From positions 269,195-333,194 of the forward strand of contig NZ_BMRA01000007.1 of NCBI RefSeq assembly GCF_014648395.1: a DNA stretch of 64,000 nt, written 5' to 3'. Source of the DNA: Micromonospora fulviviridis. GTDB taxonomy: Bacteria; Actinomycetota; Actinomycetes; Mycobacteriales; Micromonosporaceae. Shown one piece after another: positions 42,426 through 50,810 of the stretch. Made by a program: the position numbers and the translations under genes. Under the pieces are notes generated by a model. The model made no database searches. It had not been told where the DNA came from and saw only the letters and a program-made list of their open reading frames with translations. Each line of letters begins with the position of its first letter. Position 1 is the first letter of the stretch.

Positions 42426-42468
42426 CCGTCCCCGCACGATCGGCGGCGGGCGGGCAGGATGGTGCGGC

Positions 42469-43425
42469 ATGACCGAGCCGCGCCTCCACCCGCCCGTCGA
42501 GCCGTACGCCACCCACCGGATCGCCGTCGGCGACGGCCACCAGCTCTACGTGGAGGAGGTGGGCACGCCGGACGGCGTACCCGTGGTCTTCCTGCACGGC
42601 GGGCCCGGCGGCGGCCTGGTGCCGGCGGCGCGGCGGTTCTTCGACCCGCGACGCTACCGCGCCGTGCTGTTCGACCAGCGCGGCGCGGGGCGCAGCACCC
42701 CGTTCGGTGAGCTGCGGGCCAACACCACCGGGCACCTGGTGGCCGACCTGGAGACGATCCGGGAACGGCTCGGGATCGACTCCTGGCTGGTGTTCGGCGG
42801 GTCGTGGGGGGTCACCCTCGGCCTGGCGTACGCCCAGGCCCACCCGGACCGGGTCACCGGGCTGATCCTGCGCGGGGTGCTGCTCCTGCGGCGCAGCGAG
42901 CGGGACTGGTTCTACCAGGGCGGCCTGCGCCACCTCCAGCCGGACGAGTGGGAACGCTTCGTCGCCCCGATCCCCGCCGCCGAGCGGGACGACGTGCTGG
43001 CCGCGTACCACCGGCGGCTGCACGGGCCCGACGAGGCCGAGGCGCGGGCCTGCGCGGTCGCCTGGGGGCGCTGGGAGGCGGTCAACTCCTCGCTGCGCCC
43101 CGACCCCGGGGTGCTCGCCCACTTCACCGCCGAGGAGCAGGCGCTGCCGATCGCCCGGATCCTGTCGCACTACGCCGTGCACGGCGGGTTCCTCACCGAG
43201 ACGCAACTGCTCGACGGCGTGGACCGGATCCGCCACCTGCCGGCCGTGATCATCAACGGCCGCTACGACCTGTGCTGCCCGCCGGTGTCCGCGTACGACC
43301 TGGCCCGGCGCTGGCCCGAGGCCGAGCTGCGGATCGTGCCCGACGCCGGCCACTCCGCCGCCGAGCCGGGCATCGCCCGCGAGCTGCTCCGAGCCACCGA
43401 CCGCTTCGCCGACCTGCTCGGCTGA
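42469..43425 (+). CDS. pip: Proline iminopeptidase
   Basis: A 318-aa alpha/beta-hydrolase peptidase (family S33) that removes N-terminal proline. The oxyanion HGGPGGG motif is at 43-49, the nucleophile is Ser112 in FGGSWGVTL, FDQRGAGRSTP is the Pip signature, and Asp and His lie in NGRYDLCCP and DAGHSAAEPG. Length is typical. ATG start; CAGGAT 8 nt upstream may be a short-leader -10. It is convergent with the nucleotidyltransferase gene, 6 nt apart. Confidence 0.93.
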   Translation: MTEPRLHPPVEPYATHRIAVGDGHQLYVEEVGTPDGVPVVFLHGGPGGGLVPAARRFFDPRRYRAVLFDQRGAGRSTPFGELRANTTGHLVADLETIRERLGIDSWLVFGGSWGVTLGLAYAQAHPDRVTGLILRGVLLLRRSERDWFYQGGLRHLQPDEWERFVAPIPAAERDDVLAAYHRRLHGPDEAEARACAVAWGRWEAVNSSLRPDPGVLAHFTAEEQALPIARILSHYAVHGGFLTETQLLDGVDRIRHLPAVIINGRYDLCCPPVSAYDLARRWPEAELRIVPDAGHSAAEPGIARELLRATDRFADLLG

Positions 43426-43431
43426 GCCGGC

Positions 43432-44190
43432 CTACGCCGCGAGCAGCGCCCGGATCGGGTCGGCGATGGCCGGGTCGAGCGGGAACCGGGCCGCCAGCCA
43501 GTCGAGGGTGGCCCGGGCGGCCGCCCGGTTGTGCCGGTAGCCGGGCACCATGGCCGCCAGCGGCAGCACCTCCGGCGGGTACGCCTGCTCGACCCGGCGG
43601 CTCGGGTCGAACGGGTCCCGCCGGTGCGCGGCCGACGGCTCGGTGAGCCGCAGGAGGGCGAGCACCCGGTCCACCGCGTACGACTGGATGAACCGCGCCG
43701 CGGTCAGCCGTTCCCCGCGCACCTCCCGGTGCAGGCCCACGTAGAGGTTGGTGAGCGCCTCGTTGAGGTGGAACTCCACCGTGTCGTACGGCGTGGCGGG
43801 GCGCGGCGGCGCACCGCTGCCGGCCAGCCCGGCCGGCGCGTCGGGGCGCTGCCAGACCACCCGGGCGCCGGTGAACGGCAACCGGGCCAGCTCGGCCACG
43901 GTGAAGACCGCGTACTCGACGAAGATCCCGTCGGCGTAGCGCGCCTTGCGGCCGTTGCGCTCGTTGGCGAAGCTGTACGCCACCGGGCAGGGCGCGGCCA
44001 GCCAGTCGATCGAGTCGACGTAGCGGCCCACCGCGCCGTCGGCGACGACGAGGAAGAAGTCCAGGTCGGAGTGGTCGTCGAGCCGGTCCCGGTCGACACC
44101 GGCGGAGCCGAGGCCGAGCAGCGCCACGGCGTCCGGCCGGGTGGCGAGGTGGGCGGCGAGGTCGTCGAGCCGACGCAGCATCGGGTGCAT
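43432..44190 (-). CDS. Nucleotidyltransferase-domain protein
   Basis: A 252-aa protein of the nucleotidyltransferase superfamily. The active-site region is LLGLGSAGVDRDRLDDHSDLDFFLVV, where G-S followed by D-x-D (SDLDF) marks the metal site; a helical C-terminal half follows. It resembles aminoglycoside-nucleotidyltransferase-like or toxin-antitoxin MNT-like enzymes without an obvious partner gene. ATG at 44190 behind GGAAGGG. The substrate is unknown. Confidence 0.8.
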   Translation of the reverse strand: MHPMLRRLDDLAAHLATRPDAVALLGLGSAGVDRDRLDDHSDLDFFLVVADGAVGRYVDSIDWLAAPCPVAYSFANERNGRKARYADGIFVEYAVFTVAELARLPFTGARVVWQRPDAPAGLAGSGAPPRPATPYDTVEFHLNEALTNLYVGLHREVRGERLTAARFIQSYAVDRVLALLRLTEPSAAHRRDPFDPSRRVEQAYPPEVLPLAAMVPGYRHNRAAARATLDWLAARFPLDPAIADPIRALLAA

Positions 44191-44347
44191 GCCGTCGTCC
44201 CTTCCGTGAAGAGTCGACGTTTCAGCCCGTGCGGCCCTGCACCGCCGCCGGGGTCGCGACACCGATGCCGGCCATTCTGCGTCGGACCCCCGACACCGCT
44301 CAAGTCGCGGCTGTCCATCCCGGTGCGGCGCTGGCAAGATCGACGGG

Positions 44348-45181
44348 GTGACGGGTGCGCTGTTCGCGGTCAGTGACCTCCATGTGTCGTACGCCGAGAA
44401 CCGCGCGGTCGTCGACGGCCTGCGGCCGGAGTCGGCGGACGACTGGCTGATCGTGGCCGGCGACGTCGGCGAGGTGTTCGCGGACATCGAGCGGACGTTG
44501 CGGCAGCTCCGCGACCGCTTCGCCCGGGTCGTCTGGGTGCCCGGCAACCACGAGCTGTGGACCCACCCGGCCGACCCGGTGACGCTGCGCGGCCGGGCCC
44601 GCTACGACGCGCTGGTCGGCATGTGCCGCGACCTGGGCGTGCTCACCCCGGAGGACGACTATCCGGTGTGGCACGGCGAGGGTGGGCCGGTCACCGTGGC
44701 GCCGCTGTTCCTGCTCTACGACTACTCGTTCCGCGCCCCCGGCACGAACTCCAAGGAGGAGTCGCTGCGCGCGGCGTACGCGGCGGGGGTGGTGTGCACC
44801 GACGAGATGCTGCTGCACCCCGACCCGCACCCGGACCGGGAGTCGTGGTGCTGGGAGCGGATCGCCGTGACCGAGCGGCGGCTGGCCGCCGTCGACCCGG
44901 CGCTGCCGACCGTGCTGGTCAACCACTGGCCGCTGGTCCGCCAGCCCACCGACGTGCTCTGGTATCCCGAGTTCGCCCAGTGGTGCGGCACCGACCGCAC
45001 GGCCGACTGGCACCTGCGGCACCGCGCCGCGGTGGCGGTCTACGGGCACCTGCACATCCCCCGCACCACCCACTACGACGGGGTGCGCTTCGAGGAGGTG
45101 TCGCTGGGCTACCCGCGCGAGTGGGGCCGGCGGGGCGGCGAGCCGCGGCCGATGCGGCGCATCCTGGGCGGCGCCGCGTGA
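44348..45181 (+). CDS. Metallophosphoesterase paired with PPTase
   Basis: A 277-aa calcineurin-like phosphoesterase with all metal motifs: SDLHV, AGDVGE, PGNHELW, NHWPL and GHLHIPR. The substrate is unknown. GTG start with CAAGAT ending 7 nt upstream, probably leaderless. Its stop overlaps the phosphopantetheinyl transferase start by 4 nt (GTGA). This pairing recurs in actinomycetes, suggesting the phosphoesterase acts on a phosphopantetheine or CoA-related molecule (inference). Confidence 0.87.
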   Translation: MTGALFAVSDLHVSYAENRAVVDGLRPESADDWLIVAGDVGEVFADIERTLRQLRDRFARVVWVPGNHELWTHPADPVTLRGRARYDALVGMCRDLGVLTPEDDYPVWHGEGGPVTVAPLFLLYDYSFRAPGTNSKEESLRAAYAAGVVCTDEMLLHPDPHPDRESWCWERIAVTERRLAAVDPALPTVLVNHWPLVRQPTDVLWYPEFAQWCGTDRTADWHLRHRAAVAVYGHLHIPRTTHYDGVRFEEVSLGYPREWGRRGGEPRPMRRILGGAA

Positions 45182-45843
45182 TCGAGATCCTGCTCCCGTC
45201 GACGGCGGTGCCCGTCGAGGCGTTCTCCGACATCCCTGGCGAGGCCCCGTACCCGGGCGAGGAGGACCTGCTCGTCCGCGCCGTGGAGGCCCGCCGCCGC
45301 GAGTTCGTCACGGCCCGCCGCTGCGCCCGGGAGGCCCTGGCCCGCCTCGGGTACGCCCCGGCGCCGATCCGCCCCGGCCCGAAGCGGGAGCCGCTGTGGC
45401 CGGCGGGCGTGGTCGGCAGCATCACCCACTGCGCCGGCTACCGCGCCGCGGCGGTCGCCCGGGACACCGCGCTGGCCGGACTCGGCATCGACGCCGAGCC
45501 GCACGAGCCGCTGCCGGACGGCGTCGCCGAGGTGGTCACGACGGCCGGCGAGCCGGAGACGCTGGCCCGGCTGCGCGCCGCCCGTCCGGGGCTGCACTGG
45601 GACCGGCTGCTGTTCAGCGCCAAGGAGTCCGTCTACAAGGCCTGGTATCCGCTGACCGGGCGCTGGCTGGGCTTCGAGGACGCCGAACTCTCCGTCGACC
45701 CGGCCGCGGGGAGCTTCACGGCCCGGGTGCTGGTCGACGCCACCCGCGTGGACGGCGGCTCGCCGCTGGCCGCGCTGCACGGCCGCTGGCTGGTCGCCGA
45801 CGGGCTGGTCGTCACGGCGGTGGCCGTGCCCCGACAGCCCTGA
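45178..45843 (+). CDS. 4'-phosphopantetheinyl transferase (Sfp/EntD type)
   Basis: A 221-aa Sfp/EntD-like enzyme that attaches phosphopantetheine from CoA to carrier proteins of polyketide, nonribosomal-peptide or siderophore pathways. Motifs: GSITHCAGYRAAAVA, LGIDAEPHEPL (metal Asp and Glu) and FSAKESVYKAWYPLTGRWLGFEDA (the catalytic W/F-x-x-KE-x-x-x-K block). GTG start, translationally coupled to the metallophosphoesterase. No carrier-protein gene is in the window, so it probably serves pathways elsewhere in the chromosome. Confidence 0.92.
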   Translation: MIEILLPSTAVPVEAFSDIPGEAPYPGEEDLLVRAVEARRREFVTARRCAREALARLGYAPAPIRPGPKREPLWPAGVVGSITHCAGYRAAAVARDTALAGLGIDAEPHEPLPDGVAEVVTTAGEPETLARLRAARPGLHWDRLLFSAKESVYKAWYPLTGRWLGFEDAELSVDPAAGSFTARVLVDATRVDGGSPLAALHGRWLVADGLVVTAVAVPRQP

Positions 45844-45894
45844 CCCGGTTGCGTTCGAGGGCCGGGCATGACGGCTTCCGCCCGAGTGATCCGC

Positions 45895-45919
45895 GTTTGC
45901 CCGCTCCTGCCGAGGGTAG
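45895..45919 (+). promoter_or_regulatory. SigB-like stress promoter of the catalase
   Basis: GTTT at 45895-45898, a 15-nt spacer and GGGTAG at 45914-45919 fit the actinomycete SigB/SigH-type consensus GTTT-N14/15-GGGTAY in five of six -10 positions. It lies 45 nt before the catalase start. Confidence 0.6.
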
Positions 45920-45964
45920 GGCCCAGAGGGCCCGGTCATTTTGCCCCACGGAGGACAGGTCCCG

Positions 45965-48226
45965 ATGGATTCCAGCAAGCCCGCCAAGGTCGTCAAGGAT
46001 GTCGTGGAGGCCGCCACGGAAAAGGTCACCGACATCCTGACCCCGGATGTGCCCGGCGCGCCGGGCAGCGCCCCACCGCCGCTCGAGGAGCCGACGACGC
46101 CGCACGGCCCGCTGCCGCCGAAGGAGGAGCAGGGCGCCCCGGACACCCGTACCCCGACCGGCGCCGAGACCGGCGTGCCGAAGATCGCGAAGGGGCAGCA
46201 GGGAGCCTTCCTCACCACCGCCAACGGGGCGCGGCTGCGCGACACGGACCACTCGCTCAAGGCCGGGCCGCGCGGCCCGGTGCTGCTCCAGGACCACCAC
46301 CTGCGCGAGAAGATCACCCACTTCGACCACGAGCGCATCCCGGAGCGGGTGGTGCACGCGCGCGGCGCCGGCGCACACGGGGTCTTCGTCGCCTACGGCA
46401 CCGCCGAGGAGGTCACCCGGGCGGGCTTCCTGAAGAAGGGCCGGGAGACGCCGGTCTTCGTCCGGTTCTCCACCGTGCTCGGCTCGCGCGGGTCGGCGGA
46501 CACGGTCCGCGACACCCGCGGCTTCGCCACCAAGTTCTACACCGACGAGGGCACCTTCGACCTGGTCGGCAACAACATGCCGGTGTTCTTCATCCAGGAC
46601 GCGATCAAGTTCCCGGACATCATCCACGCCGGCAAGCCGCACCCGGACCGGGAGATCCCGCAGGCGCAGAGCGCGCACGACACCTTCTGGGACTTCGTCT
46701 CCCTGCACACCGAGGCGCAGCACCACACCATCTGGAACATGTCCGACCGCGGCATCCCCCGCTCCTACCGGACGATGGAGGGCTTCGGCGTCCACACGTT
46801 CCGCCTGGTCGACGAGGCCGGGGCGACGGTGCTGGCCAAGTTCCACTGGAAGCCGAAGCTGGGCGTGCACTCCCTGACCTGGGAGGAGGCGCAGATGATC
46901 AGCGGCGTCGACCCCGACTTCCACCGCCGCGACCTCTACGACGCCATCGAGTCCGGGGCGTACCCGGAGTGGGAGCTGGGCATCCAGGTCTTCCCGGACA
47001 CCCCGGAGGAGACCTTCGCGGGGATCGACCTGCTCGACCCCACGAAGATCGTGCCGGAGGAGCTGGCGCCGGTGCAGCCGGTCGGCCGGCTCACCCTCAA
47101 CCGGACGCCGCGGAACTTCTTCGCCGAGACCGAGCAGGTCGCCTTCCACCTCGGGCACCTGCCGCCGGGCATCGACGTCACCAACGACCCGCTGTTGCAG
47201 GGCCGGCTCTTCTCGTACCTCGACACGCAGCTCACCCGGCTCGGCGGGCCGAACTTCACCCAGATCCCGGTCAACCGGCCGCACGCCGAGGTCAACGACA
47301 TGCTCCGGGACGGCTTCCACCAGCACGCGGTGCACGCGGGCGTGGCGCCCTACCGGCCGAACTCGCTCGACGGCGGCAACCCCTTCCCCGCCGGCGACCG
47401 GGAGAACGCGTTCGTCGACACGCCGGTCACGGTCGCGGAGGCCCCGAAGGTACGGGCGGCCCCGGCCTCGTTCGACGACCACTTCAGCCAGGTCCGGCTG
47501 TTCTGGCTGAGCATGTCGCCGGTGGAGAAGGAGCACATCATCCGGGCGTACACCTTCGAGCTGGGCAAGTGCTACCACCAGGCGATCAAGGAGCGGCAGC
47601 TCCAGTGCCTGGCCAACATCGACCCGGTGCTGTGCGAGCAGGTCGCCACCGGCCTGGGCCTGCCCGCGCCGAAGCCGACCGTGCCGCTGGCCGAGGTGCA
47701 GCCGAGCCCGGCGCTGTCGCAGGTCGGCCGGGAGTGGCCGGCCGACGGCCGGATGGTCGGCATCGTGGTCGATGCGGACAGCGACCTCGACGGGGTCGGC
47801 CAGGTCCGCCGGGCGGTGTTCGCCGCCGGGATGGTGCCGCTGCTGATCGCCGCGCACGGCGGCACGGTGGGCGACCTGCCCGTGCAGCGCACCTTCGCCA
47901 CCGGCCGGTCGGTGGAGTTCGACGCGATCCTGCTGGCCGGGGCCCCGGCGCCGGCGCCGGACGCGCTGCCCGCCCGGGACGCCAAGGCGGGCGCGGCCGA
48001 CTCCGCCACCCTCGACCCCCGGGTGCTGCTGCTGGTCGAGGAGGCCTGGCGGCACGCGAAGGCGATCGGCGCCTGGGGCGCCGGAGCCGAGGTGCTCCGG
48101 CAGGCCGGGGTGGCCGGCTCGCCCGGCGTGGTCACCGGCGACTCCGGCGGCGAGGTCTTCGGCGCGGTGCAGCAGCTGATGGCGGCGCACCGGGTGTGGG
48201 AGCGGTTCCCCGCCTCGGTCGCCTGA
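45965..48226 (+). CDS. katE: Large-subunit (clade 2, HPII-type) catalase
   Basis: A 753-aa monofunctional heme catalase, the same length as E. coli KatE. After an 80-residue N-terminal extension come catalytic His131 (VVHARGAGAHG), the distal Asn region NNMPVFFIQDAIKFPD, and RLFSYLDTQLTRLG with the heme-ligand Tyr; residues about 590-753 form the flavodoxin-like C-terminal domain typical of large catalases. ATG at 45965 behind GGAGGACAGG. A SigB-like promoter upstream implies stress or stationary-phase expression. A strong hairpin terminates the gene. Confidence 0.96.
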   Translation: MDSSKPAKVVKDVVEAATEKVTDILTPDVPGAPGSAPPPLEEPTTPHGPLPPKEEQGAPDTRTPTGAETGVPKIAKGQQGAFLTTANGARLRDTDHSLKAGPRGPVLLQDHHLREKITHFDHERIPERVVHARGAGAHGVFVAYGTAEEVTRAGFLKKGRETPVFVRFSTVLGSRGSADTVRDTRGFATKFYTDEGTFDLVGNNMPVFFIQDAIKFPDIIHAGKPHPDREIPQAQSAHDTFWDFVSLHTEAQHHTIWNMSDRGIPRSYRTMEGFGVHTFRLVDEAGATVLAKFHWKPKLGVHSLTWEEAQMISGVDPDFHRRDLYDAIESGAYPEWELGIQVFPDTPEETFAGIDLLDPTKIVPEELAPVQPVGRLTLNRTPRNFFAETEQVAFHLGHLPPGIDVTNDPLLQGRLFSYLDTQLTRLGGPNFTQIPVNRPHAEVNDMLRDGFHQHAVHAGVAPYRPNSLDGGNPFPAGDRENAFVDTPVTVAEAPKVRAAPASFDDHFSQVRLFWLSMSPVEKEHIIRAYTFELGKCYHQAIKERQLQCLANIDPVLCEQVATGLGLPAPKPTVPLAEVQPSPALSQVGREWPADGRMVGIVVDADSDLDGVGQVRRAVFAAGMVPLLIAAHGGTVGDLPVQRTFATGRSVEFDAILLAGAPAPAPDALPARDAKAGAADSATLDPRVLLLVEEAWRHAKAIGAWGAGAEVLRQAGVAGSPGVVTGDSGGEVFGAVQQLMAAHRVWERFPASVA

Positions 48227-48235
48227 ACCAACGCC

Positions 48236-48271
48236 GGAAGGGCGGTCCCCCGAGTGGGGGGCCGCCCTTCC
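48236..48271 (+). terminator. Terminator hairpin after the catalase
   Basis: A 16-bp stem with one T-G wobble and a GAGT tetraloop starts 9 nt after the catalase stop. The outer C-G pair extends it to 17 bp. Confidence 0.85.
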
Positions 48272-48330
48272 GCCGGTACGGGCCGCCCGGGTACGGGCCC
48301 CCACCCGCCGTCCCCGGCGCCGGCCACCCG

Positions 48331-49223
48331 CAGGGCAGCGCCGACGGCGCCACCTTCACCACCCTGGCCGCACCGGCCGGCGTCCGGTTCGACCCGGCGT
48401 CCGGCAACACCGCCACCGTCGCCGTGCCGACCACCACGGTCCGCCACGTCCGGGTCACCGTCGCCGGCAACACCGCCTGGCCCGCGGCCAACTCGCGCAG
48501 GTCGAGGCGTACGCGGCCACCGGCACGTCCACCCCGCCGACCGCCCCGGGCGCCCTGGCGGTGATCGGGCGGACCGCCACCAGCGTGTCGCTGGCCTGGA
48601 CGGCGGCCACCGACGCCGACGGGATCGCCGGCTACCAGGTACGCCAGGGCGGCAGCACGGTCGCGTCGGTCACCGGCACCTCGGCCACCGTCACGGGGCT
48701 CAGCCCCGCCACCGCGTACACCTTCACGGTCGTCGCCCGGGACACCACCGGGGCCGTCTCGGCGCCGTCGAACGCGGTCACGGTGACCACCGACCCGGCG
48801 GCGCAGACCGACCTGGCCCGGGGTCGGCCGACGGCCGAGAGCAGCCACACCCAGAGCTACGGCAGCGGGAACGTGGTGGACGGCAACCCCGACACCTACT
48901 GGGAGAGCGCCAACAACGCCTTCCCCCAGTGGGTCCAGGTGGACCTCGGCGCGGCCACCCCGGTCGGGCGGGTCGTGCTCCGCCTGCCACCCTCCCCGGC
49001 CTGGCAGGCGCGCACCCAGACCCTCTCCGTGCTGGGCAGCACCGACGGCGGAAGCTGGAGCACCCTGGTCGCCGGCGGCGGCCGGCTGTTCGACCCGGCG
49101 ACCGGCAACCAGGTCACGCTGACCTTCACGGCCACCCCGGCCCGCTACGTGCAGGTCCGTTTCACCGGCAACACCGGCTGGCCGGCGGGCCAGCTCGCCC
49201 AGCTGGAGGTCCACGCCGGCTGA
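48331..49223 (+). pseudogene. Broken FnIII/discoidin (F5/8 type C) secreted-protein remnant
   Basis: The reading starts mid-domain with no start codon, signal peptide or ribosome site: the C-terminal half of one discoidin domain (GATFTTLAAPAGVRFDPASG, then VRVTVAGNTAWPA) breaks near 48487, where one base of a GGC codon appears lost, and continues in another frame (QLAQVEAYAATG). It then reads through an FnIII domain (SVSLAWTAATDADGIAGYQV) and a complete second discoidin domain ending in QLAQLEVHAG. The GTG at 48561 opens an intact 220-aa frame that starts inside the FnIII linker, so it is probably not a real gene start. The parent was probably an exported polysaccharide-binding enzyme. Confidence 0.75.
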
Positions 49224-49240
49224 TCCATCGAAACACATCA

Positions 49241-49269
49241 TTGACGGCTTAGTTAATGCTCTTTAATAT
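49241..49269 (+). promoter_or_regulatory. Near-consensus sigma-70 promoter of the chitinase
   Basis: TTGACG at 49241-49246, a 17-nt spacer and TAATAT at 49264-49269 match the sigma-70 consensus in all but a few positions. The patch is strikingly A/T-rich for this genome and lies 114 nt before the chitinase start, leaving room for a regulated leader. Confidence 0.75.
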
Positions 49270-49382
49270 TTGGCCTACCTCGAGGAAGACCATCCCCTGT
49301 CCGACCCGTACGCCCGGCCGGCGCCGGCCCCGACCAGCGCCGGCCGGGCGGTACGGCGCCCCCTGCACCGGGAAGGCCCTCG

Positions 49383-50759
49383 ATGTCCACACCGCGCCCC
49401 CGCCGCCGAGCCGTGGCCGCCGGCCTGCTCGCCCTGGCCACCGCCACCGCGACGCTCGCCCTGACGCCGGCCGCCGCCCAGGCCGTCGTCCTGCCCAACA
49501 ACTTCAAGAGCGTCGGCTACATGCCGTCCTGGAGCGGCAGCGTCAACAGCATCCAGTACGGCAAGCTCACCCACGTCAACTACGCGTTCGCGCTGCCCAA
49601 CAACGACGGCAGCCTGCGCCCGGTGGAGAACCCCAGCAAGCTCTCCTCGCTCGTGTCGCTCGGGCACGCCAACAACGTCAAGGTGTCGATCGCGATCGGC
49701 GGCTGGAACGACGGCGACGACTCCGCGTTCGAGGCGCTCGCCGCCAACTCCGGCGCCCGCGGCGCGTTCGTCACCAACGTGGTCAACTTCGTCAACCAGT
49801 ACAACCTCGACGGCGTCGACATCGACTGGGAGTATCCCGACCCGGGCGCCTCGGCCAACAACTACACGCTGCTCATGCAGCAGCTCGGCAGCGCGCTGCA
49901 CAGCCGCGGCAAGCTGCTCACCGCCGCCGTGGTCTCCGAGGGCTACTACGTCGACGGCGTGCCGCCGGCGGTCTTCGGCTCCGTCGACTGGCTGAACATC
50001 ATGGCGTACGACGGCGGCAGCCCGCACGCCAACTACGACTGGTCGGTCAACAGCGTGAACCTCTGGAAGTCGCGTGGCCTGCCCGCCGCCAAGGCGGTGC
50101 TCGGCGTCCCCTTCTACAGCCGGCCCGGCTACTACACCTACGCCGCGCTGGTCGGCATGGACCCGGCCAACGCCAACCGCGACTGCACCACGGTGAGCGG
50201 CACGCAGCAGTGCTACAACGGCGTACCGACCGTGAAGCGCAAGACGCAGTGGGCACTGGCCAACGCCGGCGGGATGATGAACTGGGAGCTGTCCCAGGAC
50301 ACCACCGGCGCGACCTCGCTGGTCAGCGCCATCTACGACACCGTCATGGGCGGCGGCACCCCGCCGCCGAGCGGGCGTACCGGCCCGATCACCGGCATCG
50401 GCGGCAAGTGCGTCGACGTGGCCGCGGCCGGCACCGCCAACGGCACCGCGATCCAGCTGTACACCTGCAACGGCACCGCCGCGCAGAGCTGGACCGTGGC
50501 CGGCGACGGCACGCTGCGGGCGCTGGGCAAGTGCGCCGACGTGACCAGCGGCTCCACCGCCAACGGGGCGAAGGTGCAGCTCTGGGACTGCAACGGCACC
50601 GGCGCCCAGGTCTGGCAGGCCCAGTCCAACGGCACGCTGCGCAACCCGCAGTCGAACAAGTGCCTGGACGCCACCGACAACAGCTCCGCCAACGGCACCC
50701 GGCTGCAGATCTGGGACTGCTTCGGCGGCGCCAACCAGGTCTGGCGGCTGCCGGCCTGA
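49383..50759 (+). CDS. Secreted family 18 chitinase with ricin-type lectin domain
   Basis: A 458-aa exported chitinase. Signal peptide about 1-34 (three arginines, hydrophobic core, AQA cleavage). The GH18 domain (about 38-315) has SIAIGGWND and the catalytic DGVDIDWEYP with Glu150 as proton donor, plus NIMAYD and MMNWELSQD. After a short PPPSG linker, a ricin B-type (CBM13) trefoil (about 330-458) carries three Q-x-W repeats (QSW, QVW, QVW). It degrades chitin outside the cell. ATG start. A strong promoter is at 49241-49269 and a convergent terminator follows. Confidence 0.95.
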   Translation: MSTPRPRRRAVAAGLLALATATATLALTPAAAQAVVLPNNFKSVGYMPSWSGSVNSIQYGKLTHVNYAFALPNNDGSLRPVENPSKLSSLVSLGHANNVKVSIAIGGWNDGDDSAFEALAANSGARGAFVTNVVNFVNQYNLDGVDIDWEYPDPGASANNYTLLMQQLGSALHSRGKLLTAAVVSEGYYVDGVPPAVFGSVDWLNIMAYDGGSPHANYDWSVNSVNLWKSRGLPAAKAVLGVPFYSRPGYYTYAALVGMDPANANRDCTTVSGTQQCYNGVPTVKRKTQWALANAGGMMNWELSQDTTGATSLVSAIYDTVMGGGTPPPSGRTGPITGIGGKCVDVAAAGTANGTAIQLYTCNGTAAQSWTVAGDGTLRALGKCADVTSGSTANGAKVQLWDCNGTGAQVWQAQSNGTLRNPQSNKCLDATDNSSANGTRLQIWDCFGGANQVWRLPA

Positions 50760-50769
50760 GCACCGGCCG

Positions 50770-50806
50770 GGAGCCCCGCCGTGCCGGCCCGGCGCGGCGG
50801 GGCTCC
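50770..50806. terminator. Bidirectional terminator hairpin
   Basis: A stem of about 16 bp, including one T-G wobble, with a 5-nt loop. It ends 5 nt before the stop codon of the convergent DUF2804 gene and begins 11 nt after the chitinase stop. Confidence 0.8.
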
Positions 50807-50810
50807 GCCG

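Noticed and set aside
48561..49223. The intact 220-aa FnIII-discoidin reading frame as a normal gene.
   Set aside because: It starts inside a linker without a signal peptide or ribosome site, and the frame upstream shows the broken first discoidin domain. It is treated as part of a pseudogene.
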